The notes under the pieces are model-generated. The model searched no databases, had not been told where the DNA came from, and was given only the letters and a program-made list of their open reading frames with translations. The translations under genes and the position numbers were made by a program. Positions 37,757 through 47,949 of a DNA stretch of 60,000 nucleotides are shown here, one piece after another (position 1 is the first letter of the stretch; the number at the start of each line of letters is the position of its first letter). Origin of the DNA: Chrysomallon squamiferum (lineage: Eukaryota > Mollusca > Gastropoda > Neomphalida > Peltospiridae); contig CM022677.1 in assembly GCA_012295275.1 (NCBI GenBank), positions 5,397,597-5,457,596 of the forward strand. Reading direction: 5' to 3'.

Positions 37757-37992
37757 TAAAAGTCCTGACGTATCACCGATAGTGGGAGGAGTTTACTCCG
37801 CCAAGTAAAAATTGCATCGATTAGAGTTATTTCCCTTTAGTGATATGTGTTCACAAACATACTTTAGACATATGTCCCTTACGTGAGATGTACTCACTAA
37901 GCAAACTAAAAATTACATCGATTATAGTTATCTCCCTTTAGTGATATGTGTTCACAAACAGGGATGAGAGTTATGTCTCTTACGTGAAACAT
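37757..37992. repeat. Two-copy tandem repeat with 'atagttatctcccttta' core
   Basis: Two units of roughly 115 bp, each with cgattagagttatttccc or its variant, ttagtgatatgtgttcac and tatgtc-cttacgtgag. The core word is of a kind common in mollusc genomes (inference from memory). Present also at 50690-50920. Confidence 0.7.
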
Positions 37993-38105
37993 TTAATAAT
38001 AATTTGTATTATCTAATAAAATCTGTGTCATGTCTCTGACTCCCCCCACACACACGCAGAACATGTGACTGTCCTCAGTAACGAACTGCCTCTGTTACCC
38101 TGCAG

Positions 38106-38332
38106 TAGCAACTGAGCCAAAAGTACTTGAACGAAATCTCAAACAGTTTGAGGAGAGTTTTCAGAAACAGTTTCTGACTTACTTTCCAGAACAACTGCAG
38201 AGAGGGGTAGGTTACGAGGATTACGATGCTGATGAGCGTCTTACAGGAGCAGCAATTACATCTTGTGATGTTGTCTCTCATCAGCTGTCATATTCACATC
38301 CCGCTCTGTCTCAATACAAGGACAACAAGTAA
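38106..38332 (+). CDS. Terminal coding exon of an unidentified gene, unit 1
   Basis: After a clear acceptor (ctctgttaccctgcag) the frame stays open for 75 codons to TAA at 38330-38332, reading VATEPKVLERNLKQFEESF…, GYEDYDADERL and SHPALSQYKDN. GC content is above the surroundings. Unit 2 (51041-51261) differs by an in-frame 6-nt deletion (Phe-Leu) and a few substitutions, with the frame kept, which is what one expects of a constrained exon. Upstream exons are not found in the window. The protein is helical and mixed in charge. I do not recognise the family. A broken relative lies at the start of the window (51-130). Confidence 0.5.
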
Positions 38333-38642
38333 ATGGAAGGAGAGAAGTGATCACTCGATCAACATTCTCACTTACGTTTTACAAAACTGATTCTCATTAT
38401 CGGGGAGATGTTTAGGAAGATGTATTCCTGTGTTTCGGCTATTACAGTGGGGTCTATGCTATATGTCGCTTGTGTTACATGTAGAGGATCTGTAGTGCTA
38501 TATCTTTTTAATCCAATATCTGTGGACGTTTTTCGCCAGGTCACCAAATGTGACCAAAGTGATTACTCGTGCAAAAAAAAACAACAGCCACACGTTAATG
38601 CTAAAGTGAAGCCAGCTAACATTTCCAACCTTAACGTTATAG

Positions 38643-38875
38643 AGTTATCGGTTGGTTAACAAAACAGTTTATCACAGGCGATAACTCTATTAACAAAAGT
38701 TTGCTATTGTTTTTCCTTATTAATTCAAGTATTAGTTCGCTAAAGTGAAGACAACGAACAAATCTAGCGAACTCTTACAAAGTCAGGTTGAAGAATTATC
38801 GGTTGGTTAACGGAACAAGTTATCATGGGAGATAACTCTGTAACCTTGTATTTGCTATGTTTTTCCTTTTCAATT
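38643..38875. repeat. Paired short repeat 'ttatcggttggttaac'
   Basis: Two copies about 150 bp apart, each followed by a small inverted repeat (gttatc…gataac) and the word tttgctattgtttttcc. The same pair is at 712-935 and 51573-51800. It may be a short dispersed element. Confidence 0.7.
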
Positions 38876-38885
38876 CCAGTAGGGT

Positions 38886-39555
38886 TACTATCCTGTCAGT
38901 AACTCTGTTTGTTCAAGGCATTGCCTTGTGCCTAGTATATTACAGACTGTGTTATGTCCTACCCTGTCACTGAGTCTCTTTCTTCAAAGCAATGCATCGT
39001 GTCTAATATATTACAGACTGTGGTATGTACTATCCTGTGACTGAGTATTTTTGTTCAAGGCAGTGCACTGTATCTAGTATTACAGACTGTGGTATGTACT
39101 ACCCTGTCAGTGTCTGTTCAAGGCAGTGCATCGTGTGTACTATATTACAGACTGTGGTATGTACTATCCTGTCAGTGACTCTGTTTGTTCAAGGCAGTGC
39201 ATTGTGTCTAGTATATTAGAGACTCTGGTATGTACTACCCTGTCAGTGAGTCTGTTTGTTCAAGGCAGTGTGTAGTGCCTAGTATATTATAGACTCTGGT
39301 ATGTACTACCCTGTCACTGAGTCTGTTTCTTCAAGTCAGTGGAAGGTGTCTACTATATTACAGACTGTGGTATGTACTATCCACTCAGTGACTATTTGTT
39401 CAAGGCAGTGCCTCGTGCCTAGTATATAACAGGCAGTGGTATGTACTATCGTGTGAGTGAGTATTTTTGTTCAAGGCAGTGCACTGTATCTAGTATTACA
39501 GACTGTGGTATGTACTACCCTGTCAGTGTGTCTGTTCAAGGTAATGCATCGTGTT
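38886..39555. repeat. Minisatellite, about 76-bp unit, about nine copies
   Basis: Unit runs approximately 'gactgtggtatgtactac-ctgtcagtga' then 'ctgtttgttcaaggcagtgc' then 'gtctagtatatta'. Copies diverge by about 5-15%. Short open frames in it are repeat translations, not genes. The counterpart in unit 2 is 51815-52485. Confidence 0.92.
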
Positions 39556-40400
39556 TAGAAATTATTTTCTTGCCAAACAATATTTTTCATGCTTCTTAAA
39601 TACTCATCATAAATATGCAGCTCTTTCTCCCTTTAATTATCATTCCCCAATTGATAATCCATATGTTTCACCATAAATACTATGACAATCTATATCTCAA
39701 CATCTCTCTAACATAAGTCAGTTTCCCAAATAAGTTGCCCAATTGAGTTTTAATTTCATTGAGTCCTTGACCTATCCAGTGGGTTCTTTAAATGTCTCAG
39801 TTATCATTTTCTTGAAGAAGCCATTTAAGAAGCCATTCTCTAATTGAACCATTCAAAGGGTAATCCCTTCTCTTTTATGTCCTCAGACTTATCCCTTTAT
39901 CTTAACTACAGATCTATCCCTTTATCTTATCTTCAGATCTATCCCCTTATCTTATCTTCAGATCTATCCCTGTATATGGCTTCCCAGATGGCTTCCCACT
40001 TAACCCATGCTATGAATATAAAAGCTCTGAGGGAGCACCATTCCTGAGACTCATTAGTGCCATCGTTAGAATACACATCACAAACATATCAATAAAATTA
40101 CGATGAAGTCATGCCACATGTATACAAAGTTAGCTACTAGGATGAACAAGATTTGGTGGAAGTACTCCAAGAAAGTCAGTCTTGGTATGTATAAGGGTGG
40201 ATACACTGTAGATGATTTTATTTATATTTTAAATTTCTGAAATGCAATGATGTGTTAATGAATTCGATTTAATTGGAAGGGCTGGAAAATCTTGTATATT
40301 TCTTCAGATCACAGTAAAAAAGCATAGGATGGGTCTAAGGTTTGAATATCAATATTTCCGAATGACTTCATATTCTGGTATTAATTAGTGTTATATTATG
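39556..40400. other. Non-coding stretch
   Basis: Includes a small cluster of the word 'tatccctttatctta' (39890-39975), about four copies of 23-32 bp. No gene supported. Confidence 0.5.
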
Positions 40401-40750
40401 TCTTTGTAGGTTGTGTGGCTACACTCGGCACTACGGCAGATATGACTGAACCCGGTCGTCCATTCACCTGATGACACCGAGATCTCATACACCAAGTGTT
40501 GCAGTTCCATGTGCGAAATCACTGGAAAAGTCATCACAGATCTTCACTTAAGTCACAGCTGAGCTCGGACCACATGTGCAGGCCGCCTTATCAATCGAGA
40601 ACACTAAGCGCTGTTTACTCAAGCAACACAGGACTCCTCCAGTACCACAGCATCTCTCTGAGTTCATAGCTACCAGATGAGTGGCAGAAGACCGTTGGCC
40701 ATTATCCAGAGCCATTCCTACTCTACGACAATTACTTTGCACATTATCGT
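40401..40750. other. GC-richer island of unknown nature
   Basis: About 350 bp with near-balanced base composition in otherwise AT-rich DNA. Both strands have fairly long open frames (plus: ELGPHVQAALSIENTKRC…; minus: RRVGMALDNGQRSS…). An acceptor-like tgtctttgtag/g precedes it. Nearly identical at 53330-53680. It could be an exon relic or a short element. Not recognised. Confidence 0.4.
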
Positions 40751-42340
40751 AACATTGATAATAAAATTTAAATAACCTTCATCCTAACCCTAACCATAAC
40801 ATTCCTTAAACGTAACCCTAACGAAGGAAATGAACTTAATTCTGATGCTAACACCATTTCTAACTGTGCTCTCAGCTTGAACTTACAGTGGCCTTCAAAT
40901 GCATGGCCACAACGCCTAAATATATCATATCTTATTTTCCAAGCGTTCGATTATATGATTTTTTTATTTTATTTTATTTATTATCATTTTTAATTCTGTC
41001 TCTTGTTCCTTTATTGTTTCGTTCTTTTCATTCTAATTATATTTGTTTTGTTTAATGCTATCATAGTTCATAATTTCTATAATAGTTGTAGCTTTCTTTT
41101 ACATTTTCTTTTTGCATGTTTACTCGTTTATTCCTTTCATTTTCTCATCCGTGTTCCACATCCCGCATTGTAATATTACTCTGTAGGGGAAGTGTACGTA
41201 TACTCATCCTGTGACAGAGCCTCTGATTGTTTGAAAGGTGTTTAGCCACAGCTGTGTGATACCTCGATCGACATCATGATTGTTATATTAAAGACAGCGG
41301 AAATCAGCTGACGCGAAAAAAACAAAACAAAGAATAAATCTTATTTCAGCCAAGTCAATTTAATTTTTTTGCTATTTTTTGTATTTGTGTAGTGGTATAT
41401 AGATGCATATGTAGGATATATTATATATTTCTAGGTTAGGACGCAGTCTCGGCATATGGGGATGGAGGAAATTCGCCTACCGAAAAATTAGATGAGGTAA
41501 AACAAATGTGTTCCTTTCGGTTCTGTTTCTTAGTAATTTGGTTCATAGAAATGGCTAGACTAGTCTCGATAAACCACGATTTTTTGAATATATTTACCTC
41601 TGAATGTTTTTTTCTTTTACTTCATCTTTTTATTATTATTATTACTTTAAAGAACATTTTTAACTTTAAAGAAAAATGAGATGAGTGAAATATTAAAACA
41701 ATTTCAAATATTTCAAGATATATATTCTAATTATTAAAGGTATTATGTGCATTGTCATTTTGTTTGAATTACCTCAAGTTTCAGGCTTTATATAACACTT
41801 ATAATTATTCATCAAAACTAGAAAAAATAAATGCTCTGAAAATTATCTATGAGGAAATTTGTGTTTCCCGTCATGACACTTTTTGCTACGGTATAGTTAC
41901 CACATTCCTTCATAAAACGTGTTAAATGCAAAAGCAAAAATATGATGCTATATAGATGTTGTTGAATAAAACATTCATTCCTTCTTTTTCTCATTAAAAA
42001 ATACTATACTTATTATAAACAATAATAGGTTAAAATGTATATAGTAAATTATTATTACTGTTATTGTTGTGTTATTATTGCTATTTTTACTATTAATATA
42101 TAGTACTACTATTATTACTACTATTACTACTACTACTATTGTTGTTATTAAGGTTATTAATATTATTGATATTAATTTTTATCATCGTCATGATTAAAAT
42201 TGATAAAAATAATTGAAATATCAACAAAAGATAATAAGCAGAAAAAATGTGTTTGTCTGTCAAATGTAGATTGATAAAAAAAAATCATGTTTTTATTAAA
42301 ATTAGTAAACTTTATACTTACTACTAATGTTAAATATTTT
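40751..42340. other. Non-coding stretch
   Basis: Starts with a short irregular 'cctaaccctaacc' run (40786-40825) that is too short and degenerate to be telomeric, then AT-rich DNA with ACT/ATT trinucleotide runs around 42100. No gene supported. Confidence 0.5.
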
Positions 42341-42346
42341 CAGTAG

Positions 42347-42440
42347 ATCACTTCAGTATCATTGAGGTGCTGCCTAGAAAGGTAACTTACATCAAGGATG
42401 AATCAGCTGTTAGAGAAACCATTCTCATGCATTCTGAGTT
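42347..42440 (+). other. Exon-like segment, family member 2 (unit 1)
   Basis: Homologous to 27639-27739, including flanking sequence (upstream 'tgtagattgataaaaa' and 'aatgttaaatattt'; downstream 'cattatcattataatg'). One frame reads HFSIIEVLPRKVTYIKDES… without stop to a gtgagt donor. Confidence 0.4.
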
Positions 42441-42784
42441 GTGAGTTTATTTTATTTTGTGTCTTAGAGACAATTCTTAATTCACAGTAAAACAGTAATA
42501 ATAATCAGTCATTTGCTGTTATGTTAATTTTATTATTATTATTAGTATTAACATTATCATTATAATGCTTTACTTGGTGCCATGGGGATTCCCCTAAGTT
42601 GTAAATGTGTATCTGTCTCGGGCAGGTACTACCCGAGTTGACTTGCTCTAGTGGTCAGTATGGGATCTATATATGCTATATAATTATAAATACCGTATCA
42701 CTAGAACAGAACAAACACAAGCAAGTTTAAAAACTGTATTCACATAACATTGAACATTCACTAGTAAAGCATTATTTTTTTTCA

Positions 42785-42841
42785 ATAACAAGAGTTAGGT
42801 TGAAATCTATCAGGTCATTTTATTCTTCACCCCCCACCAAT
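42785..42841. repeat. Viral terminal-repeat fragment, left edge of the viral cluster (unit 1)
   Basis: Contains aacaagagttaggttgaaatctatcaggtc, here on the plus strand, identical in reverse complement to 43071-43127. It matches the outer arm of the hairpin termini at 45.6-45.9 and 58.5-58.8 kb. It marks the host/virus border. Unit 2 counterpart: 55714-55770. Confidence 0.75.
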
Positions 42842-42955
42842 TTCAGCAATAGCTGGTACTGTAGAATCTATTATAGCTGATGTCGTTAATTCAACAGATG
42901 TATCAAAAGCAAATTCTATTATTTCAGTAGATATAATTCCCAAAGCTGTAAACAT
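42838..42955 (-). pseudogene. 5' fragment of the viral small gene (unit 1)
   Basis: A leftward frame of about 39 codons starts with an ATG at 42955-42953 (MFTALGI…) and ends where it runs into a terminal-repeat piece. It is the N-terminal part of the same small protein encoded at 45482-45125 and 58906-59250. It is the only copy in which the start region has no frameshift. Upstream (42956-43070) is the viral promoter region with atatcacgtgata. Unit 2 copy: about 55765-55882. Confidence 0.6.
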
Positions 42956-43070
42956 CCTAACACATCATCAACAAACAGAAAAATGAAAAATATATACATA
43001 TAGTTATATTATATATTATATATCACGTGATATTACGGATATGACGTCATACTCTTCAAAATTAAAAATA

Positions 43071-43320
43071 TGGTGGGGGGGTGAAGAATAAAATGACCTG
43101 ATAGATTTCAACCTAACTCTTGTTAATGTAAAAAAAAACAAAGTTCCTCATGATCTGGCTTTTGGGCTTTTTGGCCATAATGTACTTTTACACTTTTACA
43201 CTAAAGCTAGAAAGCCAGCTAATAGTGGAACTTTGTTTTTTTAACAGTAAACAAGAGTTTAGTTGAAATCTATCACGTCTTGATTTTAACACCCACCTTT
43301 TTATTTTGAAGAGTATGACG
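43071..43320. repeat. Viral terminal repeat (hairpin without tip), unit 1
   Basis: Two arms (43077-43190 and 43195-43300) are near reverse complements: aacaaagttcc…/…ggaactttgtt, the gctggctttctagct type words, and outer gatagatttcaac. The asymmetric tip seen at 58629-58661 is missing, leaving only a short 'acttttacacttttac' centre. It separates a leftward promoter on its left from the 3' end of the leftward capsid gene on its right (head to tail). Unit 2 copy: 56003-56250. Confidence 0.7.
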
Positions 43321-43458
43321 TCACATATTAATATTTATTTAATATATTGACGTTATTGTAAATAATAATATGATTATGACGATATGACGTCATTAATTTA
43401 ATTTATTATGTTATTAATATATTGACGTCATTATACCTAATATGTTAATATGACGTCA
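43316..43458. promoter_or_regulatory. Cluster of four CRE palindromes
   Basis: Perfect TGACGTCA at 43316, 43385, 43433 and 43451, with further ones at 43042 and 45561. This 8-mer is the CREB/ATF site. It is striking in AT-rich DNA and lies at both ends of the viral unit. Function is inferred from the motif only. Unit 2 has the same series. Confidence 0.6.
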
Positions 43459-43678
43459 TTATTTTAATATGACAGACGATAAGTAATATTTCGTTATTAA
43501 TATTAAATAATAAATAACCACAAACAATTAATAACGTTATATATTTATTGATTTAATGATTACATTTTAACAATTAATAATCATTTTTAATATTATATTT
43601 TATTTATTTAAACATTTATATAAACTTCATAACATTAATAACTTAATTATAGTTTTTAAGTAACGTTTGTATTTCAGT

Positions 43679-45128
43679 TCAATTGTCTGATTTATGCTTG
43701 TTAAAAGATTCAATCTGAGTTTCCAAGATAGTTTGCGTAAACATATCAAGGAAGGGTTGGGTTTCCGGTATGTAATATTTGAATCTTTTTGCTTCAGGAT
43801 CTTCCGGTTCTCTTCCCACTGTAATGAAGTGTGGATCAATTTCATCATCTGAATTATCATCACGTTTGCGCTTTAATCCTTGTGATTGAGAACATTTATC
43901 TTTTTGAGATTGCTGTCTTTTAATGAATAGGTCCTGAGATGGATTATATTTCTCGACTTCATCATTGTTATCTTCATCACTTGATATGATAACATAATCT
44001 ATCTTATCTGAGGTTGCTCCACTGATCATTGGATCATCATTTAGAATAGGATGTTGTGTTCCCAAAACAGATCGACTATCGTCAAAATTGTCTCGAAAGT
44101 AACTGTTTCTGCCTTCAAACGTATTATCATCAATGTTATTATTGTGTTTGTTAAAAAAATATTCTCGATCGTTCTCTAATGCAATATTAATCTCATCGTC
44201 AGTAGGTTCATATCCAACGGTGAACATCTTGGGATGTATGAGATTATATGCATTGTTAAGAGTTTCGCTCTTTTTGAGATTTTGATTTTATATCCGACAA
44301 ATTCGTCTGGTAAATTCCAGTCATCTGGCTTAGTACTTGCTTGTTTATACCAATAAGGTATTATATGTCCTCCATGATTAAAGGTTAATTTACATACATT
44401 AGGATCACCTATAGCTTTTTTCCAATTAGTATTTTCAGTACCATTATCTAATATAGTCATTGTAGCTTTTCTACTCTTATTAAAATTAATAACAACTAGT
44501 AAATGTTCGTTTAAATGTCTTTTTGATCGTTATATATTTAGGATTAGATCCTTTAGTAGTTCCACCAAATCCTTGATATAATACGTTGTTACCCTGTAGC
44601 AGATGCCATTGGAGCACCTTCTACTGCTTCACTACCTCCTGTATCGGTGACTTCTTCATTCATTATTGAATCTGGTTCCATGACTGATTCATCCGATTGT
44701 AGATATGTTCCTTTATAATTAGATCTTTCTAATACATCTTGAGATATAGTATTAGATAATTGATTATTATTAGGAATTTTAGTACTTGATCCACCTTGTG
44801 GTTCATCTGTCTGTCTCTTCATGGGTTTACTAGACGACATATTGTTATCTAAAGTGGTTTCCTCTGTATATAAAGGCGAATCGAAATATTCTTCCTCGTT
44901 CGAATCTTCAAAAACGTTATTATTTTCCCGAATATCTTGTATCGCTTGATAGAAACGTTGAGTTGGTATTTGTAAATTCGGATATTGACGTCGTAACTGT
45001 ATCCACCTATCTTGACGTTGATTAACCGGCACATTTAATTCAGCTAACCTAGAGAATGTCTTAGATTTAGCTATAGCCCAAAGTCTGGTAACTTCTTTCT
45101 TGTTGAGCAGACGTTTACCTCTATTCAT
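43679..45128 (-). pseudogene. Parvovirus-like capsid gene, leftward copy, unit 1
   Basis: Starts at an ATG overlapping the stop of the small gene (ATGA) and reads about 480 codons in three frame blocks: 45128 to about 44593, about 44530-44260, and about 44255-43679. Frame changes are a 1-base insertion near 44593 (absent in unit 2), one after the KRTFTS codons, and one at the A-rich run near 44275. A basic N-terminus (GKRLLNKKEVTRLW) is followed by an acidic/Asn-rich stretch, a GFGGTTKG spacer, ITIKKTFKRTFTS and HIIPYWYKQ…DDWNLP, which recall parvovirus/densovirus VP. The C-terminus is acidic and ends QIESFNKHKSDN. AATAAA-type signals follow on the minus strand near 43595. Shorter than most VP proteins. 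Family assignment is by eye and not certain. Confidence 0.6.
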
Positions 45129-45482
45129 GAAATTGGAATGTTTCTATATACGTAATTGACGTAGTCGTCTTCTTCTTGTTCTAGTTCCTCACGTTCTGAT
45201 TTAGATAATTTATTATCTAAATCTTTACCATCTGAATTAATAAATTCACTAAATTGATTGACAGCTTCTTGTATCTGATTTTTCGTAAATGTAGAAATAC
45301 CTTCTATCGATGATTCTACGACAGATTGTCCAATAGCTGTAGCTGGTTCCAAATATATACTGTCAGCTCCCAATATTTCGGTAATAGCAGGTACAGTAGA
45401 TTCTATTATAGCAGATGTAGCTATTTCAACTGAAGCATCAAACGCGTATTCAATAAGCTCAATAACCTAAAGCTGTAAACAT
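45125..45482 (-). pseudogene. Viral small gene, leftward copy, unit 1
   Basis: ATG at 45482 gives MFTALGY, then TGA; the frame resumes about 25 nt on (IEYAFDAS…ATSAIIES…GADSIYLEPATAIGQ) and ends SEREELEQEEDDYVNYVYRN-PIS at 45125. It is about 120 residues if read through. The N-terminal half is made of amphipathic/hydrophobic helices, the C-terminal half acidic. This suggests a minor structural protein or a VP1-unique-type region, but no phospholipase motif is visible. Its stop overlaps the capsid ATG by ATGA. Broken by a frameshift near the start in this copy. Confidence 0.55.
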
Positions 45483-45569
45483 CCCATCACAACGATAGAT
45501 TGATCGTAAATAATCAATAAATTATATATATATATATATATATAATATTTATAACGTATATGACGTCAC

Positions 45570-45880
45570 ATATCTTCAAAATAAAAATCAAGACGTGATA
45601 GATTTCAACAAACTCTTGTTTACTGTTAAAAAAACAAAGTTCCACTATTAGCTGGCTTTCTAGCTTTTGGCTTTTTGACCATAATGCGCTTTTAACCCGA
45701 AGGTGATAACGTTCCTTCGGGCGAAGCCTGAACCCACGGATCAGATGTTAAAAGTACATTATGGTCAAAAGCCGTAGAAAGCTAAGTTAACAGGTGAACT
45801 TTTGTTTTTAACAGTAAAACAAGAGTTAGGTAGAAATCTATCAGGTCATGATTTTTCTTTTTGAAGATGTCTATATATGT
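45570..45880. repeat. Viral terminal repeat/hairpin, unit 1 (flop-type tip)
   Basis: Left arm 45583-45707, tip 45708-45739, right arm from 45740. The tip begins aacgttccttcgggcgaag, which is the reverse complement of the unit 2 tip between the same flanks (…ggtgat / atca…). The right arm is degraded relative to unit 2 (missing bases at 45744-45750 and around 45770-45800), which could be decay or failed consensus in a palindrome. Confidence 0.75.
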
Positions 45881-45987
45881 CACGTGATATTGTCATGTGA
45901 CATATATGAACTATAATAATAGTATTGCGATTAATTATTACTTCAGTCGTCTCACCGTCGTTGTATGTGATAGATGTTCACAGCGTT

Positions 45988-46187
45988 NNNNNNNNNNNNN
46001 NNNNNNNNNNNNNNNNNNNNNNNNNNNNNNNNNNNNNNNNNNNNNNNNNNNNNNNNNNNNNNNNNNNNNNNNNNNNNNNNNNNNNNNNNNNNNNNNNNNN
46101 NNNNNNNNNNNNNNNNNNNNNNNNNNNNNNNNNNNNNNNNNNNNNNNNNNNNNNNNNNNNNNNNNNNNNNNNNNNNNNNNNNNNNNN
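45988..46187. other. Assembly gap, 200 N
   Basis: Begins inside the start of a rightward viral gene (after atgttcacagcgtt) and ends at the start of inverted arm A'. Probably a fixed-size placeholder between two contigs. Confidence 0.97.
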
Positions 46188-46658
46188 ATGGTTCATAGTA
46201 CAAAATCTTAAAGGCATATGTCACTATAATTTAGTATTAGAATTCATTGTTAAAAAAGTGGTGTTTAGTTTTGTCTTAAAATGTTATTGTAATTATATTT
46301 CCTATTTAACAAACTTCAGTTGGATTAGTAACATCATGCAGAGTGATTTTGACTGCTCAAAATTTATATGAAAATTTCATTGTTTTTGTTCAAGGGACAA
46401 ATCGAAAAAACAGTTTTTAGCAAAATAGAATTTTACAATAATTAATTAAGTGTAATAATAACTCAAATAAACAAACAAATAATGGAAATTGGGTCTTTAT
46501 AAACTTTTGGAGTAAATATATGTTACTATTGAAATATTTTGTGATAAATCATTTTAAAGAATTAGCAAAATTCATCTAAATGTAGCAAATCAAATTTAGC
46601 TTGACACTGCTAAGGGATATAACTTTAACGTGTTTGTAAATATACAAAAAAGACTGAG

Positions 46659-46725
<67 letters not shown>

Positions 46726-46728
46726 GAA

Positions 46729-46766
<38 letters not shown>

Positions 46767-47550
46767 TGATTATGTCAGATTATCTTTTAAATTGATAACA
46801 AATACAGAAGACGCTGATCAATATATACATAATAAAAATAAAACACACAAAGACTATTCTTTCTTTTATTTTGTTTTAAATTATTTGAATGTGCCTTAAC
46901 ATTTTAATGTTAAGAAATTGAAACAATTTCAGAAATATTTTCCATTTTCATTATTGTTTTTAGATAAGATGCAATGAGGTTGAATTTGCAAATGTCAGGA
47001 TTTAAAACAGTTAAGAACAAATACTATTTTCTTTTTTGAAAAATATTTGTACTGCCACCCATTTATGTAACATAACCTGGTTATATTTTATTAACCAAAA
47101 ACTCCAATCATTGCATTCCCCAAAGTAGATATAATAATAAAAGCAAGGACAAAATTAATCACGGTTACAGGATGTTATCTGTGAGAAAGAGTTAATGTGT
47201 TTATGGTCAGAGAGAACTGTTGTATGTGAAAGACAATGTGTCCTTGTTTATGTATAAATAAATACAAGTTCTAAGTGTTTTGATTGTTTTTTTGTTTTTT
47301 TTAAATGAACAGAAAAATGATATACAATTAGATATAAAAATATGATTATTAAACTGGATTATTTTAATGATTTATTCTTATATTATTGTCTTGATTTTGA
47401 ATTGTTCTTATTAACATTAAATGATATTTGAAAAAACCTGAAATTAATCAGGCTAAAAATAATTTTAGCGCTATTAAAAGCAGTATCATTTTTAAAACAT
47501 ATTTGCAGTAATTTTTATTTTAAAGAAAATGAAACTGAAATGATGTAATG

Positions 47551-47589
<39 letters not shown>

Positions 47590-47879
47590 GTAATAATAAT
47601 AAATGTTTAAAATTTTACAAGTGTGGGATTTATTATTTGAATTATTATTATTACTTAAGTATTCTAAAATTCCTATTTCGCTTAAAATGTTTTAGTTTTA
47701 CGATTTGCCCCTTGAATAAAAAGAAATATTCATTGTTTATAATAATAATAATAAATCAAATAAACCAAAAAATAATGGAAACTGGTTGATTAGAAAATGA
47801 ATTTAATATTGGAATAGTTTGCAATGTTATATCTATTAATGGTCTAAGGGAAACAACTCTATTTAATGGGTTTGTAAAT

Positions 47880-47949
<70 letters not shown>

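Larger units (their letters stand above)
36286..45987. repeat. Duplicated segment, unit 1
   Basis: Matches 49187-58917 in the same orientation at about 99% by eye, offset near 12.93 kb. Differences are mostly single bases, short indels and microsatellite lengths. Unit 1 stops at the N gap, immediately after the base where unit 2 continues into a rightward viral copy. Confidence 0.95.

Noticed and set aside
39025-39219. Cys-rich open frame in the 76-bp minisatellite
   Set aside because: It follows the repeat unit and has no start, splice or domain support.
40786-40825. Telomere-like cctaaccctaacc words
   Set aside because: Only two or three irregular units, also in a duplicated segment; no evidence of a telomere or interstitial telomeric array.
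42601-42640. Small hairpin ctcggg…cccgag as a possible tRNA arm
   Set aside because: No tRNA cloverleaf, A/B box or CCA context around it.
44849-45034. Second minus-strand frame inside the capsid gene
   Set aside because: A shadow of the capsid gene in another frame; not conserved as an open frame in the rightward diverged copy.
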